Origin: Calliopum simillimum
Lineage: Eukaryota > Arthropoda > Insecta > Diptera > Lauxaniidae
DNA length: 64,000 nt
Assembly (NCBI GenBank): GCA_951812925.1
Contig: OX638368.1
Span: 157,280,492 to 157,344,491, forward strand
Reading direction: 5' to 3'
Shown here: in pieces, positions 1-12,800 of the stretch
Position numbering within the stretch: position 1 is the first letter of the stretch
Layout: the number at the start of each line of letters is the position of its first letter
Notes under the pieces: generated by a model
The model's database searches: none
What the model was told of the DNA's origin: nothing
The model's input: the letters and a program-made list of their open reading frames with translations, nothing else
Program-made: the position numbers and the translations under genes

Positions 1-172
1 GACCAAATTTCACTCAGATTCTAAGAATATTAAATGCAGCCCATATACAAAAACAAAGAAGGCGTGGCACCTCCCACACAAAAGCAAAACTTTAAAATGT
101 CCCGATTTAGAGTATTTAATCTTTGGCCAGACCGAAGATAGCACCCGTACTTGTTATACCCCACACCCAGGG
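1..172. repeat. Dispersed repeat end, copy 1
   Basis: This stretch matches 3752-3922 in the same orientation. Shared blocks include GGCGTGGCACCTCCCA, TAGAGTATTTAAT and TTTGGCCAGACC, each with a few substitutions. The same terminal motif (ATTTAATTTTTGGCCAGACC) recurs at 60266-60285. It therefore looks like one end of a dispersed element whose other end lies left of the window. No open frame of note. Confidence 0.55.
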
Positions 173-364
173 TATATTCACTTTGTCCTTCAGTTTGCAA
201 CGCAGAGAAGGATGCGTGACAGGTATAGAAAAGTATATATATTCTAGATCAGCGTCACCTCCTGATTCGATATAGCCATGTCCGTCTGTCTGTCTGCTGG
301 CTGGCTGTCTATGAATATATTTTTTAGGGAAAACTAAGCAAGATAATTCGATGAAATTTGGTAC
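173..364. other. Short spacer with GTCTGTCTGTCTG run
   Basis: It starts with an inverted TATACCC / GGGTATA motif (156-174). Next comes a CCATGTCCGTCTGTCTG motif of a kind that I recall being common in repeated intergenic DNA of flies. No gene is visible. Confidence 0.35.
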
Positions 365-3300
365 AGTGCACGTCCGCGCGAAATGCGATTTCTATAGGAT
401 TTTGATGAGAGGTATCTCATTTTCTTCAATAACTTACGCTGATGTCAAATTTGAAAGAATTTTTAAAATCCCAACGACAGTTTTTTTTTTAAGTCGGGTA
501 AAGTGATTTTTCAGTACAAAATTTTTGACCATATTTTTTTAAAGACCAAAATTTTGAAAACAGAGGCCTAAGAAAAAAATGTAAGCCGCAAACTTTATTC
601 TACAGATTTTTCCCTATCATTTGGTATTAAGAACATAAAAATGTAACTGCCGTAGAAAAAGTTATAACCTTTTGAAAAGGAGAGTGTTTTTTGGTAGTTT
701 GCATACTAAAATCAATATATGAATGGGTTTATTTGAAAGTGGAATAAGTCCAATTCCAGAAAAATTGAGTTTATGGTAGTTATAGCTAGCTATATATGTC
801 CTCTATTTATATTGAAAATTACAGACTCGTTAGACCACGATTTCATCATAAATTACTCAAAAGAACTTTTCATGAAAAGCATTTTTACAAAAATGATTTT
901 TTTGAAAGTGGAATAAGTCCATTTTTTCATCTACTGCTACACAGAAGATATTGCTTTTAATTCAATTTAAAAATATTGGCAAGCGCTATTTAACTGGTAA
1001 TAAGTGTTTACCACTGTTAATTTACCAAATTTTGTTATGCTGTAAAAATTTTTACAGGTGTAATAGAAAATAGTCGAGTTTTTTTGGTCTGAATGGACTT
1101 ATTCCACTTTCATTTATAATAAATTTAAAAATTTGTTATACTTTTGTATGACTTATTCCATTTTTACTCACAAAATATTTTGTAAATTAAAGCAAAGGAA
1201 AATTAAAACTTAGAAAAATTTTACTTTAAAAACTGTTGTTGTTTTTTTTTCCTTTATTTTTGCCCAAATAGGGCTCTGGGAAATTATTACAACAACAACA
1301 AGAACAAAAAGTTCTTGTCGGACCTACTTTCGGAGATATAGCCATCGGAAGATCGAGATATATCTTTTATAAAAACTATTATAAGTTGGGAACCCCTGAA
1401 AGGATTTTAATAATATAAGTGTCATACGAAAGACATGTTAATTTGCTATAAAATCATCCTGAAAAAATTTTTAATGCGAGTGGTGGTTTTAGAGATATTG
1501 CAAATTTCACGAAAATTTTGATAATTTTTTTTTTTTAAAGCACTATTTTTCCAAAAACTGTATCATTAACGCATACTTTTAGTAACATAAAATGAAAGCT
1601 CAATTTATTTCTTTTCATTCAACATGTAATTTGTACCTGATTTCTTGCATTACAAATTTTTTTTTATATGAAAACAAAAAAGTAAGTTATTGAAAAGCAT
1701 CGAAAAGTCTACAGGAATCGGAATTGATCGAAAACTATGCAAAAATATCGTTATTGTTGTTATTGTTATTTTTGTTGTTGTTGTTGCTGGTATTATTGTT
1801 GTTCTTGTAATGTTTTGCAAAATTTCATGGAAATTTCTTTAGTTTACTTTTTTGTTTTCCTATAAAAAAAAGTATGCTAGTGCAAGAAATCAGGTACAAA
1901 TTACATGTTAGATGAAAGGAAATAAATTGGGCTTTCATATTATGTTACTAAAACTATGCGTTAATGATACTGTTTTTGGAAACATAGTGCTTTAAAAAAA
2001 AAAAAATTATCAAAATTTCTGGAAATTTGCAATATCTCCATAACCACCACTCGCATTAAAAATTGTTTCGGGTTGATTTTATAGCAAATTAATATATCTT
2101 TCGTATGATACTTATATTATTAAAATCCTCTCAGGGGTTCCCAACTTATAATAGTTTTTATAAAAGATATATCTCGATCTTCCGATGACTATATCTCCGA
2201 AAGTAGGTCCGACAAGAACTTTTTGTTCTTGTTGTTGTTGTAATAATTTCCCAGAGCCCTATTTGGGCAAAAATAAAGGAAAAAAAAACAACAACAGTTT
2301 TTAAAGTAAAATTTTTCTAAGTTTTAATTTTCCTTTGCTTTAATTTACAAAATATTTTGTGAGTAAAAATGGAATAAGTCATACAAAAGTATAACAAATT
2401 TTTAAATTTATTATAAATGAAAGTGGAATAAGTCCATTCAGACCAAAAAAACTCGACTATTTTCTATTACACCTGTAAAAATTTTTACAGCATAACAAAA
2501 TTTGGTAAATTTACAGTGGTAAACACTTAACACCAGTTAAATAGCGCTTGCCAATATTTTTAAATTGAGTTGTACGCAAACCCTTCAATATCTCAGTTTA
2601 TGAAAAAGTGGACTTATTCCACTTTCAAAAAAACCCATTCATATGCCAGGTAGGAAAAAATTTAAATCGAACTGTTGTGGACTAAAAAAAAAGTGTCAAA
2701 TTACTCCTGAGCACTTACTAAATAAGACAAAAAAGTTTTGAAAAAAAGTTCATCGGCTACTGTTTGAAAAAGGTCGAAAATCGTGTTTTGATATTTGAGG
2801 TTTCAATATTTCAAAAACTACGTGATAAAGCAGTTCTGGGAGCAGATTCAAATTCACCATTAATAAAAACATCGAAAATTACTATTTGTGTTTTGTTTTG
2901 TTGCGCTTTTTAACAAATGTACCGTTTTTCGACCTTTTTCAAACAGTAGTCGATGAACTTTTTTTCAAAACTTTTTTGTCTTCTTTAGTATGTGCTCAGG
3001 AGTAATTTGACACCTTTTTTTTAGTTCACAACAGTTCGATTTAAATTTTTTCCTACCTGACATATATAGATTTTAGTGTGCAAACTACCAAAAAACACTC
3101 TCATTTTCAAAAGGTTATAACTTTTTGTACGGCAGTTACATTTTTATGTTCTTAATACCAAATGATAGGGAAAAATCTGTAGAATAAAGTTTGCGGTTTA
3201 TATTTTTTTCTTAGGCCTCTGTTTTTAAAATTTTGGTCTTTAAAAAAAAATGGTCAAAAATTTTGTACTGAAAAATCACTTTACCCGACTTAAAAAAAAA

Positions 3301-3428
3301 ACTGTCGTTGGGATTTTAAAAATTCTTTCAAATTTGACATCAGCGTAAGTTCCTGAAGAAAATGAGATACCTCCCATCAAATTCCTATAGAAAAAAGTTT
3401 TTTGCCTTAAATCGCGCGGATGTGCAGT
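365..3428. repeat. Large imperfect palindrome (foldback-like), about 3.1 kb
   Basis: The left arm from about 365 reads in reverse complement as the right arm ending near 3428. For example, 477-515 pairs with 3268-3309, 661-700 with 3080-3120, and 1208-1370 with 2160-2330. The axis is near 1765, in a loop rich in GTT/ATT triplets. The arms are unequal because the left arm has an extra segment around 740-930 and the right arm carries a separate insertion (2645-3061). GGAATAAGTCCA-type motifs recur within the arms. No transposase is visible. It could be a foldback transposon or a hairpin-RNA locus. Confidence 0.75.
2645..3061. mobile_element. Nested palindromic element inside the larger palindrome
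   Basis: An inverted repeat of about 417 bp with arms near 130 bp (2645-2780 against 2930-3061), starting GCCAGGTAGG and ending CCTACCTGAC. It interrupts the right arm of the surrounding palindrome. The left arm at 697-735 shows the uninterrupted version, ATATTGATTTTAG next to the ATTCATAT side. ATAT flanks both ends (2641-2644 and 3062-3065), a possible target duplication. It carries no coding sequence. Confidence 0.7.
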
Positions 3429-3928
3429 GTGTTCGCCGCAAAAGTTAGCTTTAGAGATTGAAAATGAGCAAATGCGGTTAACGGACACGCCTACCGCTCA
3501 TACAAAAAAAAAAAATATTTAAAATGCAATAATAATTGCATTAACAGAAGCGAAAATACACATAAATACTAGGGATAGTAAGTACAAGCTCTGGGCAAAA
3601 ACTAGGCGAATTCGGTCATCAGAGCGTGGCACCTCCCATATAAACGAAAGCTCTGAGTAAAAACTCGGTGAACTAGGACAAGATGGCGTGGCACCTCTCA
3701 TACAAGCAAAAGCTACAAAACGCTATACTGAAAAGTTTTTTGAGATAATCCCATTAATTTCATTCAAACACTAAGAACTATAAATGCAAGCTATAAGCAA
3801 AAATTGGGTGAGCTAGGACTAGAGGGCGTGCCACCTCCCATATAAGCAAAATTTTCAAAATACTGCAGTGTAGAGTATTTAATGTTTGGCCAGGCCAAAG
3901 GTAACACCTTTACTTGCTTTTTTTTCTG
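3429..3928. repeat. Degenerate tandem repeats, plus dispersed repeat end copy 2
   Basis: Three copies of a block built on GCGTGGCACCTCCCATA plus AGCTCTGAGTAAAAACT-like sequence occur at about 3590-3650, 3655-3710 and 3800-3850. The last runs into TAGAGTATTTAATGTTTGGCCAGGCC (3871-3895), the same end as at 115-140. Units are diverged. No gene is seen. Confidence 0.55.
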
Positions 3929-6549
3929 TCGAAGACGACTACAATTGACTATCTGTATTAACAAATTCTATCAAATGACACTTTGAAGTGAAACGCCACT
4001 ATTAACACTTTTGTTTTTCTGTGAATTGCATATAAGATTTATTTTATTATAATTGAAATCGTTTAATATTTGTTTTCATTTTTGTATATATATTTAATGC
4101 TATATAAATATTAGTTTCCAATAAAAAAAAAGAACGTATTATTTATTGTGATGGGGGTTATTAAAAAGTTTAATTTTTTTATTATAATTTTTATGACATT
4201 GCTAAATCTTGAAGCATATTACTGTTTAGCAATTAAGTTTAATAAACTGAGTCTAAGAGCCACTAATAAAAATAAATTGCAGATAAACTGCATATTTTTA
4301 AAAGATGCTGTGTTTGTGTGATTGTGTCTCACTTTTTTATACTATTCAAATATGTTTGGAATTGTTCTATTTTTGCAGTAGCATGTTTTATTAAAATATT
4401 TCTGTAGTAAAAAAAAAAAAGGTATGAGTCATAAATTTATATTTCAAAGAAGGAACTCGAAATTCAATTTTATAAATATAAAAAGTTAACAAAAAAAAAA
4501 AAAAAAACAATATAGTATCCATCTAATAATATGTTTAAATATTTTTAACATTGTTTATGAATTTTGTGACACAATACACGGTTTTTAAGGGTTAGTCCTA
4601 TTTTTTCTTTGCTACTGAAGTATGTAGCTCTAAATTTCTTATTATGTATTTTATTAAAGTTTTTATTTTTCAAACTGTCAGTTAAGATAGATTGAACAAT
4701 TTTAATGTTATTGCAATTTTTTATTGAATTTTATGAATATTATATAAAATGTAATAAGTGCGTTATATCAACTAAAATACGCAGCATACAATTAAATAAA
4801 CAAAATACAGTACAGCAATGTATTTTTTAGAAAGAATACACTTATTTTTAAATAGTATGTATATTTGTGTTATGCGGGCATATATAGACATATTCATTTT
4901 AATATACCATATGTCGTGCTTTTATTTAAAAGTTACTCAAATGATGCTTGGATTTTTAAACAAATATTCATCCATAATAGCATTGTTTTGCAAAAAAAAG
5001 TGAGCTATATGTTGTTACAATTTTTTTATTTTTTTTTTTTTTTTTTTTATTGAATTTATCATTATTTTGGTTTTTATTTTTTATATATATTTTTTTTTTA
5101 ATTAACTTGAAAGTAAAATAATAAATTTCGCATTTTAAAGGCTTCATTTACATTATTCTCAAATCTCAACAGAAATCAACACGTTTATCTTATTAAATAT
5201 TTTTAAAAGATAGCAGCTATGCGCGCTAAAATGTATTTTTTTTTTTTATTTTTTTATTTATTTAAATCCGACTTTCCAGTATTCAATTTTATTTGATTTG
5301 CTTTTAAACAGTCAATTGAAAATTTATCCGTTAAATATATTTTTGTATTTCTAAATGAAAGTATGTAGATTAAGTTGAATTAATTCTTTTAGAATTAGAT
5401 TTTTGCGATATTTTTTTTAAGCAATTTTAAAACAATAATTAACTGAAGTAGTACAAAACGAACTAATAAAAAGCAAACACAAAAAGAACGAAAATTGATT
5501 TTTCATTAAGTGGCTTTACATACATATATATTATATTATAAGAGGGATATTTATATATTTATGCAGAGCAAACAAATGTTAAAAAAGGCATAAAGTTTCA
5601 AAGTTTCAAGTAATACGTATGAATTATGAAACGTTTCACTTGTTTTGCTTTCAAAAAGTGTTGTAACTGTTCAGTTTACAGTAACTTACATACATACGAC
5701 GTAGTGATTTAAGTTTATGTATGTATGTATCTTCGACCACTCTAGTTACATACAAATCTATAGATCTTATTGATGGTCGCTTTAAACGAACAACATCAGC
5801 TTTTATATTGTACGCAAAACCTGCGTTTCAATTAATAATCAATAATAATTTATTTCAATGATTTTTTAAATTTGTAGTTTTTTTGACATTAATTTTAAAA
5901 TTCAGATTTGTTGGCTTGCAACCTCATAATTATCTAATCAATTTGTTTGAATGACATATTTACTACAACAAAATAATCCAAATATGTTTTTCAATTTTTC
6001 TCGAAAAACTAAATTATTTATTTTTTTAAGATCATTGTTTAATTTTGGTTACTTTTTTAACGCTATATTCAAATTTTTTAAGGTTTCGTTTAAAATAAAA
6101 AATATTCTTCCTATGTGCTAAGGTTTTGCTTTTACATTGATATATATAGAGATATATATATATACAAAACACCAATAAAAATTTAAAATAACTTCATAAC
6201 TAAGTTTTAGAAATATGTATAAAAAAGAATTCTATGTTAAAATATGTTCTATGTTAAATAGCAACAAAAAACAAGTAAATCGCTCATTAACGCAAATCAA
6301 TTATTAAAAACTCATAAACAATAAATAGCGCATAAAAAGTTAATTGAATTTTTACTTCATATTTTCTTGAATTTTTTGCTGCTTTTATTATGCAGTAAAA
6401 AAAACATAATTTTTGATTCAAGTTAATTAAATTAATCTTTTTCTTTTTTGTGTTTTGTTTATGTTTTTTTTTTTTCATACCTGCCTTCTACCATTTTATT
6501 TTATTTTTGTATCTTTTGTTTTTTATCCTAAACTGAATAAATTGTTGTT
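3929..6549. other. Very AT-rich region downstream of Patr-1
   Basis: About 2.6 kb of strongly AT-rich sequence with many homopolymer runs, such as the T-run at 5029-5049. It follows the Patr-1 stop codon, so at least its right part (about 6200-6549) should hold the 3' untranslated region on the minus strand. The short open frames here have no recognisable content. I see no second gene. Confidence 0.5.
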
Positions 6550-6828
6550 CTAATTAATTTGTTGTTTCGCTTCAGTAATAAGTGCCAATAGTGAGTCTAG
6601 TTTTAAATCTTTAAAACGTGCAAAATGATCCATCATTGGTTGTATCGAGTCAGACTCAATGGCTGCACAAATTGTATGATTTTGTATTGTGCGATTGAGT
6701 GATGTTGCTACTTGATTCAAAAAGTGTCGCCAATTATTTTTGTGTTCGTCATTAAGTGTTGGATCATCGTTGGCAACATAAATTTTTTCAGCCTGTATAA
6801 TAAAGCATACCACTGCTGAGATACCAAA
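6550..6828 (-). CDS. Patr-1: Patr-1 coding exon 5 (terminal)
   Basis: Ninety-two codons plus a TAG stop (6550-6552), joined across a 67 bp intron (6829-6895) with acceptor TTTTAG. The peptide starts FGISAVVCFIIQAEK, corresponding to the KFGLSLL-like block near the end of vertebrate PATL1. Confidence 0.9.
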   Translation of the reverse strand, partial: FGISAVVCFIIQAEKIYVANDDPTLNDEHKNNWRHFLNQVATSLNRTIQNHTICAAIESDSIQPMMDHFARFKDLKLDSLLALITEAKQQIN

Positions 6829-9800
6829 CTAAAAGAAGAAAACAAAATTACTATTGAATATCACAATGAATTGATTATAATTGTTTTATGTATACCTTGC
6901 TGCAAAATACTCCATTTGATCTCTTATCATTAAATGGTATTGCAGTTGCAAGTTTCACCATTGTTTCAAAATTTGCAGTTTGAATTTGATTTTTCAATTC
7001 CGGATATAAGGCGTAAAGTACGCCATCAACATCATCACGATCTTTTTTAACAACATTTTGTAATGAAGCCAATACTCCACTCCAGACAATCCAACGAATT
7101 TCATAATTCTGTATGTACGGCATAATACGACGAAGAAGTGCCTTAAATACGAAAATAAATCAATTATTAACTTTTATAGTATCAGGGTCAAAACACAAAT
7201 CATTATTATTCTAAGTATGAATACATACGAATTTATATGTATGTGTTATAGGTACTATCCAGAAAGCCTTTTGAAGCGCTTCTTTATCAGCCTTCTGTTC
7301 TGTAATACCTGTTCTTTCTTTTTAACATTGCATGTCCTATGACGTAAGCGTTCTGAAGCTTACCGTTATTCTGGAAAACACGTTTTGCAGCGCTTATTTG
7401 TAATACGGCGCACAGTGGCGTAAAAGTGATTTTTTTTTTTGTTGTTAAAATCAACATTCCGACGACAATAATTAACCGATTGAAACGAAATTTTTTTAAA
7501 AATCTCCTTTATTAAAATTTCTATTATTTCTATTTTGTTTTGGCTTTTCAGTAAAAATGACGAAGAAAAAAATTAAATTTAAATTTTTTAAGTCGCTATA
7601 TTAGATCCGCCATTTTGAAACTTATTAAATTGACATCAAATTTGTAATAAGGGGCTCATAAAACTTCTATGTGCCGATTTTCGTGAAATTCGAAAAAGTT
7701 TTAATTTTTCTCCGATTTTCACGAAAATCGGCATAGGCCGGTTGAAAAGTAACCTCCTTGACCGCCAGACTGCGCTGCGATCGCAAAAAAGATTGAAGTT
7801 CCTTATAGTCCATTTCTTTCAGCGCGATACAGCCATTTGTCTTGTTTTGACATCCGATTTCCGGAAGGTCTGTAAAATACTCCTCCGCGGCGTCGACGAT
7901 CTCCTCGCGCGAGCTGAATTTTTTATCGATGAGCCATCTTTTGAGGTTTAGGAACAGATAATAGTCCGAGTGAGCCAAATCAGGCGAATAAGGTAGATGG
8001 GGGAAACAATTCGATTTTAGCCATGGTTGCGATGCTCTTGTGTGCCGGCGCATTGTCTTGCAAAAACAAAATTTTTTTTGTTTTATTTGAGGCCGTTTCG
8101 CAGCGATTTCGACCCTTCAATCGCCCCAATAATGCACAGTAATACTTGCTGATGATGGTTTTTCCTTTTTGAGATAGCGCACGAAGAGTATGCCATGACA
8201 ATCACATCGCAGCCTCCGCTGCGGACTTCATCGACAGTGGAGTTTCGGCCGCCACGAAACTCTCGAAACCAATATTTCACGGTGTAATCTGAAGGAGTAC
8301 TAGCACCATAATATCTATCCAACTTTTCTATTGTTTTCTTCACTATTTTGCCTCCCAATAATGTTTTATGAGAGAACGAAAATGGTTTTTTTCCATACTC
8401 AACATGATACTAAACACGTCAACAAAAATCGGCGGCTGTCAAAACAACACAAATGGCTGTATCGGGCTAAGATTTGGCATGTCTGTCTAAATATGAATGG
8501 ACTATAAGGCACCTTAATCTTTTTTGCGATCGCAGCGCATTCTGGCGGTCAAGGAGGTTACTTTTCACCCCACCTAGTAGGCCGTCCATTAGTTATGTAC
8601 GCAAGACGTTTTCAGCATATTTTTAATACACCCCCGCCCCCTCCCTCAAGTAAGAAATCGTAAGATTTTTCACTACCCCTCCCCGTATCCAATCTGACAT
8701 ATATATACATATATCGTCTCTATTTGAGTGAAAAACACTAAGTCAGTTTTATCCACTTTCGAGTTATTTTGAGTCTGGTTCAAAATTTGATAGTCTTTAG
8801 TTGAGCCATATACTTAGGTATTGAAAATTATTTTTCATTTCAAAATGAAAATATTTTATTCAATATAGAACAATCATGTGGGAGAATAAAATGATGTTAC
8901 CTGGAAAGTTTTGCGGGATTTTTGCAAATGAGTTATTTTATAGATGTCGATGTGCTCTTTCAGAATTTCAACTTTGCTACCTCGAATCGTGTTCGCTCGC
9001 GCCGCCATATTGGAAAAATGGCGTCCAAAATCAGTTTTTTACAAATATCTCTTTAACGGTTACATTTATAGAAAAATATTGTGGAGCGATACTGTAGCTT
9101 ATAATTTTCTATAAAAATTACCTTTCGATTGTTTTCGGACGACTAATAACTCAGGAAATATCCTAATTCAAAACTTGAAAAAAAATTAGTAAATTGTGCA
9201 TGCCGCTTATGAATAGGCACAGTGATGTGTTGAGCTTAAAATTACGATAACTCATGAACGGTGAGTCACACGTTTAAAGTAAAAATATCTGTTTATAGGG
9301 AATTACTTGCACTACAATCTACATATGATTTTTTCAGATGACCTATAATTTGGGAGATATTTTTTAAACAAACATAAAATTTAGAAAAAACACGTTTTTT
9401 CAAAATAGCTCCAAAACGGTTAGTTCTGGAAAAAAAAAAATATTTTCTCGCATTTTGTAGAACGTTCAATTTCCTATAAGGATCTCTTCGTAGTGTTTTT
9501 TCGTCAGACTTACCCTTCATGAGATATCGCCACTTGAAAATCTTTCAAAACTGAACATAGTACTGCGCATAGTACAATGTTTAAATAAATTAGTAAAAAT
9601 TTTGAATGATTTTCAAGACGCGAAATAAACTAATTTTTGTAATCTTAACCGGCAGATATCATGTCATGCTTGTAAATCTTTATATGAAATACTTTGTCAA
9701 TATTGATATAACCGAAAATAAAGAATATAATAATAATAATAATAAATAATATCTCATGAACGGTAAGTCGGACGAAAAAACAGTTCGGAGAGACCCTTAT

Positions 9801-12800
9801 GGGGAATTGAACGTTCTACAAAATTTTTTTCAAATTTTGAATTAGGATATCTCCTGAGTTATAAGTCGTACGAAAACAATTAAGGTCATTTTATAGAAAA
9901 TTTCATAAGCTAAAATATGTCTTCACAATATTTTTCTCTAAAGTTTTTATATCCACTGCACAAAAAAAAAAACAACGAATTCTTGTGTTAAATTGCTATA
10001 TTTAACTATATGATCCTTACATTTGAAGTGTACCATGTGTTCAGCAAACTTATGCAAGATGTTTCGTGGAATATTTTTGCAAAAAAGTTTAAACCTCTAC
10101 ATCCCCCACATATGGGTAATTTTTACCCTTTCTTTAAAAAGGTACCAAAATGACACATGAAACAGGGGAATATTGACTCAGTATGTACTACAGAAATATT
10201 TGCAATAAAATTTCACTACTAGTTGCTGAACGCCAAAAAGTCGAAATTTCATCCCGAAAGCCAAAAAATCGTTTAAATCAATTAGAACTTCTCACATTGC
10301 ATATTTATTGCATTTTTGACGCAATTTTCTTAAATTTTAATAATTTTTTTTTTCTTAGATAATCCCTAGTGAAGTTTTCCATAAAATATTTTTGTAGAAT
10401 ACTTTAACCCAGTCTTTAGAAAACGAGGACGAAAAGACCCATAAAAGCAGGATATAATGGGTTAATGTGTTGAAGGAAAATGTTCCTTATGTGATTTCGT
10501 TATGATCTTGGGACGATTTATTGGGTGTACAACTTAAAAACCGGAATTTGACGGTAGATGTCCGTACTAACAAATATCGTGAAAGCTCGAACTTTATATA
10601 TATGTCATTTTGAAGGTACATTTGACAGCTGTCAAAATCAGTCAACAAAACAATTTTATCTTGTGTGCATCATTATTATTTTTCACGATGAATAACTTCG
10701 AAAATTGGAGAAAAAGACAGCATTTGCGGGAGGTTCTGTTGGGTCATTTTTTTGCAAAGAAAACTGCTGAGGAAAGTCATAGTTTGCTTGTAGAAGTTTA
10801 TGGCGACGATGCTTTAGGAAAAACACAGTGTTTTGAATGGTTTAAACGCTTCAAAAGTGCCGATTTTAGACATCAAAGACAAAGAACGCCCAGGACAGCC
10901 AAAAAAGTATGAAGACGAAGAATTAGAGAAGCTACTCGATGAGGATTCGTGTCAAACACAAGACGAGCTTTCCAAATCGTTGGGAGTGACTCAGCAATCC
11001 ATTTCGAAACGTTTGAAAGCCGCCGGATACATTCAGAAGCAAGGTAATTGGGTCCCCTATGAGTTGAAGCCGAGAGACGTTGAACGGCGCTTCTGTATAC
11101 CTGAAATGCTGCTTGAGCGCCATAAAAACAAATCATTTTTGCATCGGATTGTGACTGGGGATGAAAAATGGATCCATTATGACAATCCCAAGCGCAAAAA
11201 GTCATACGTGAAACCCGGCCAACCAGCCAAATCAACCTCGAAGCCAAATATCCATGGCGCCAAGGTTATGCTGTGTGTTTGGTAGGATCAGAAGGGGCCG
11301 TTATATTATGAGTTGTTGAAATCGGGCCAGACAATCACAGGTGACCTGTACCGAACACAATTAATACGTTTGAAGCGTGCCATCATCGAAAAACGCCCGG
11401 AAAATGCGACCAGACACGAAGCAATAATTTTACATCATGACAACGCTCGGCCGCATGTTGCAAGACCCGTGAAAAACTATTTGGAAAATAGTGGATGGGA
11501 AGTTTTGGCTCACCCGCCTTATAGTCCGGACCTTGCTCCGTCTGACTTTCATTTATTTCGCTCGATGCAAAACGCCCTCACCGGAATACGCTTCACATCA
11601 GAGCAAGGCATCCGAAATTGGATAGATTCATTTTTGGCCGCCAAGCCGGCGCAGTTTTTTTGGGATGTATAGAGTTCGGACATTCCAAGAGCCGATGCGT
11701 GATCGAGTTTTCATCGAAAGGATTTTAAAATTTTGAGAAACCATATTGGTTCCAGTTATAGGAGAATCATTCCTAACTAGGCATGTTTCTTGCACCTCCG
11801 AATCCGATGTGCATGCTGCCGAGGCAGGTGGATTAACCACACTCTGGTGGGTACCACTTGGAGAGTTATTTCCCATCGTTTTTCGATCCATGCTTTATTA
11901 GTATAATCTTCTCGGCAACGCCCCACGCAGTAAGTTATAAGCTTAAAGCTGGATCCGGTAAGCGCTGCAAATATAGTGGCCAAATTCACTTTTAATTTCA
12001 GCCGCCCAATCTGGAACAGACGCTGACCTGGGAGCCGCCCACTCTGGATCAGACGCTTCAGGATTTTGACTTTGACAAGATGCTTATTTTAAGGCGGCAT
12101 CGACTCGCCTTGTCAGTGCCAGTTACGGACATTGTGGGTTTTCTTTCAAGGCGCAACGCTGTCCAACGCTACGCCCTTCCACACGCCTCTTACGACAGGC
12201 ATGCTTACCTCGGGCATTTTCTGACCCCTTACCCGCAGGGGATGGAATTCATAAATTGCTTGAAAGATGGGGAAATGTTGTAGCTTCCAATGGACAATAC
12301 TTTGAATAAAATATATTGTAACATTTTTCCACAATAAAGCATCAAATTTCGCAAAAAAATTCCGGTTTTTAAGTTGTACACCCAATACAAAAAAAAAAAA
12401 TAGTTTTAGAGCTTTACAGTGGGGTTAAATTTCGGAAAAAATTTATTTTTGGGGATTTTAGCTTAAAACCAATTCACTACTCCCTCTTGCCCTACAAATC
12501 TTACATAATAAACGGATGGCCCCTAACAATTGTTTGGACGGAAAATGAGCTTCATTTTTTTTATTTCATTTGATTAAATTTTAATACGGGAATAAATTTT
12601 AGTCAACTTTAGGTTGCGAAAGGTATGTACCTAAAGTTACCTTTTGTTTGGTTCTGGAACGCAATTAATGTTATCAAGGAATTCGTGTTCTCAATTAGTT
12701 GTAACTCATTCTCATGAATATGGAAACTACTATTTTTGGTGATCCCTGGTAAAATAAACTACAAGCCCAAATATTTTAATTTTTTAAAGAAAACGTACCT

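Larger units (their letters stand above)
10521..12385 (+). mobile_element. Mariner element interrupted by a LINE fragment
   Basis: Perfect or near-perfect inverted ends of 28-29 bp (starting TTGGGTGTACAACTTAAAAA), flanked by a TA duplication at 10519-10520 and 12386-12387. It would be about 1.3 kb without the 571 bp insertion at 11668-12238. It carries a disabled transposase. Confidence 0.9.
8580..12523. mobile_element. 3.9 kb terminal-inverted-repeat element with nested mariner
   Basis: The left end GGCCGTCCATTAGTTATGTA (8580-8599) matches in reverse complement the right end TTACATAATAAACGGATGGC (12501-12520). Similarity continues inward as C/G-rich runs (8629-8645 against 12479-12492). TA flanks both ends. 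The interior holds an inverted-repeat region (9090-9915) and, inserted later, mariner 2 (10521-12385). No transposase of its own was seen. It lies wholly within Patr-1 intron 3. Confidence 0.55.

Noticed and set aside
4818..5053. Overlapping small frames in AT-rich DNA
   Set aside because: Composition is that of the surrounding AT-rich spacer; no motif.
10873..11247. 124-codon open frame on the minus strand
   Set aside because: Antisense shadow of the mariner transposase on the plus strand.
11777..11989. Minus-strand open frames in the LINE piece other than the endonuclease start
   Set aside because: They lie in the LINE 5' region without recognisable protein content.
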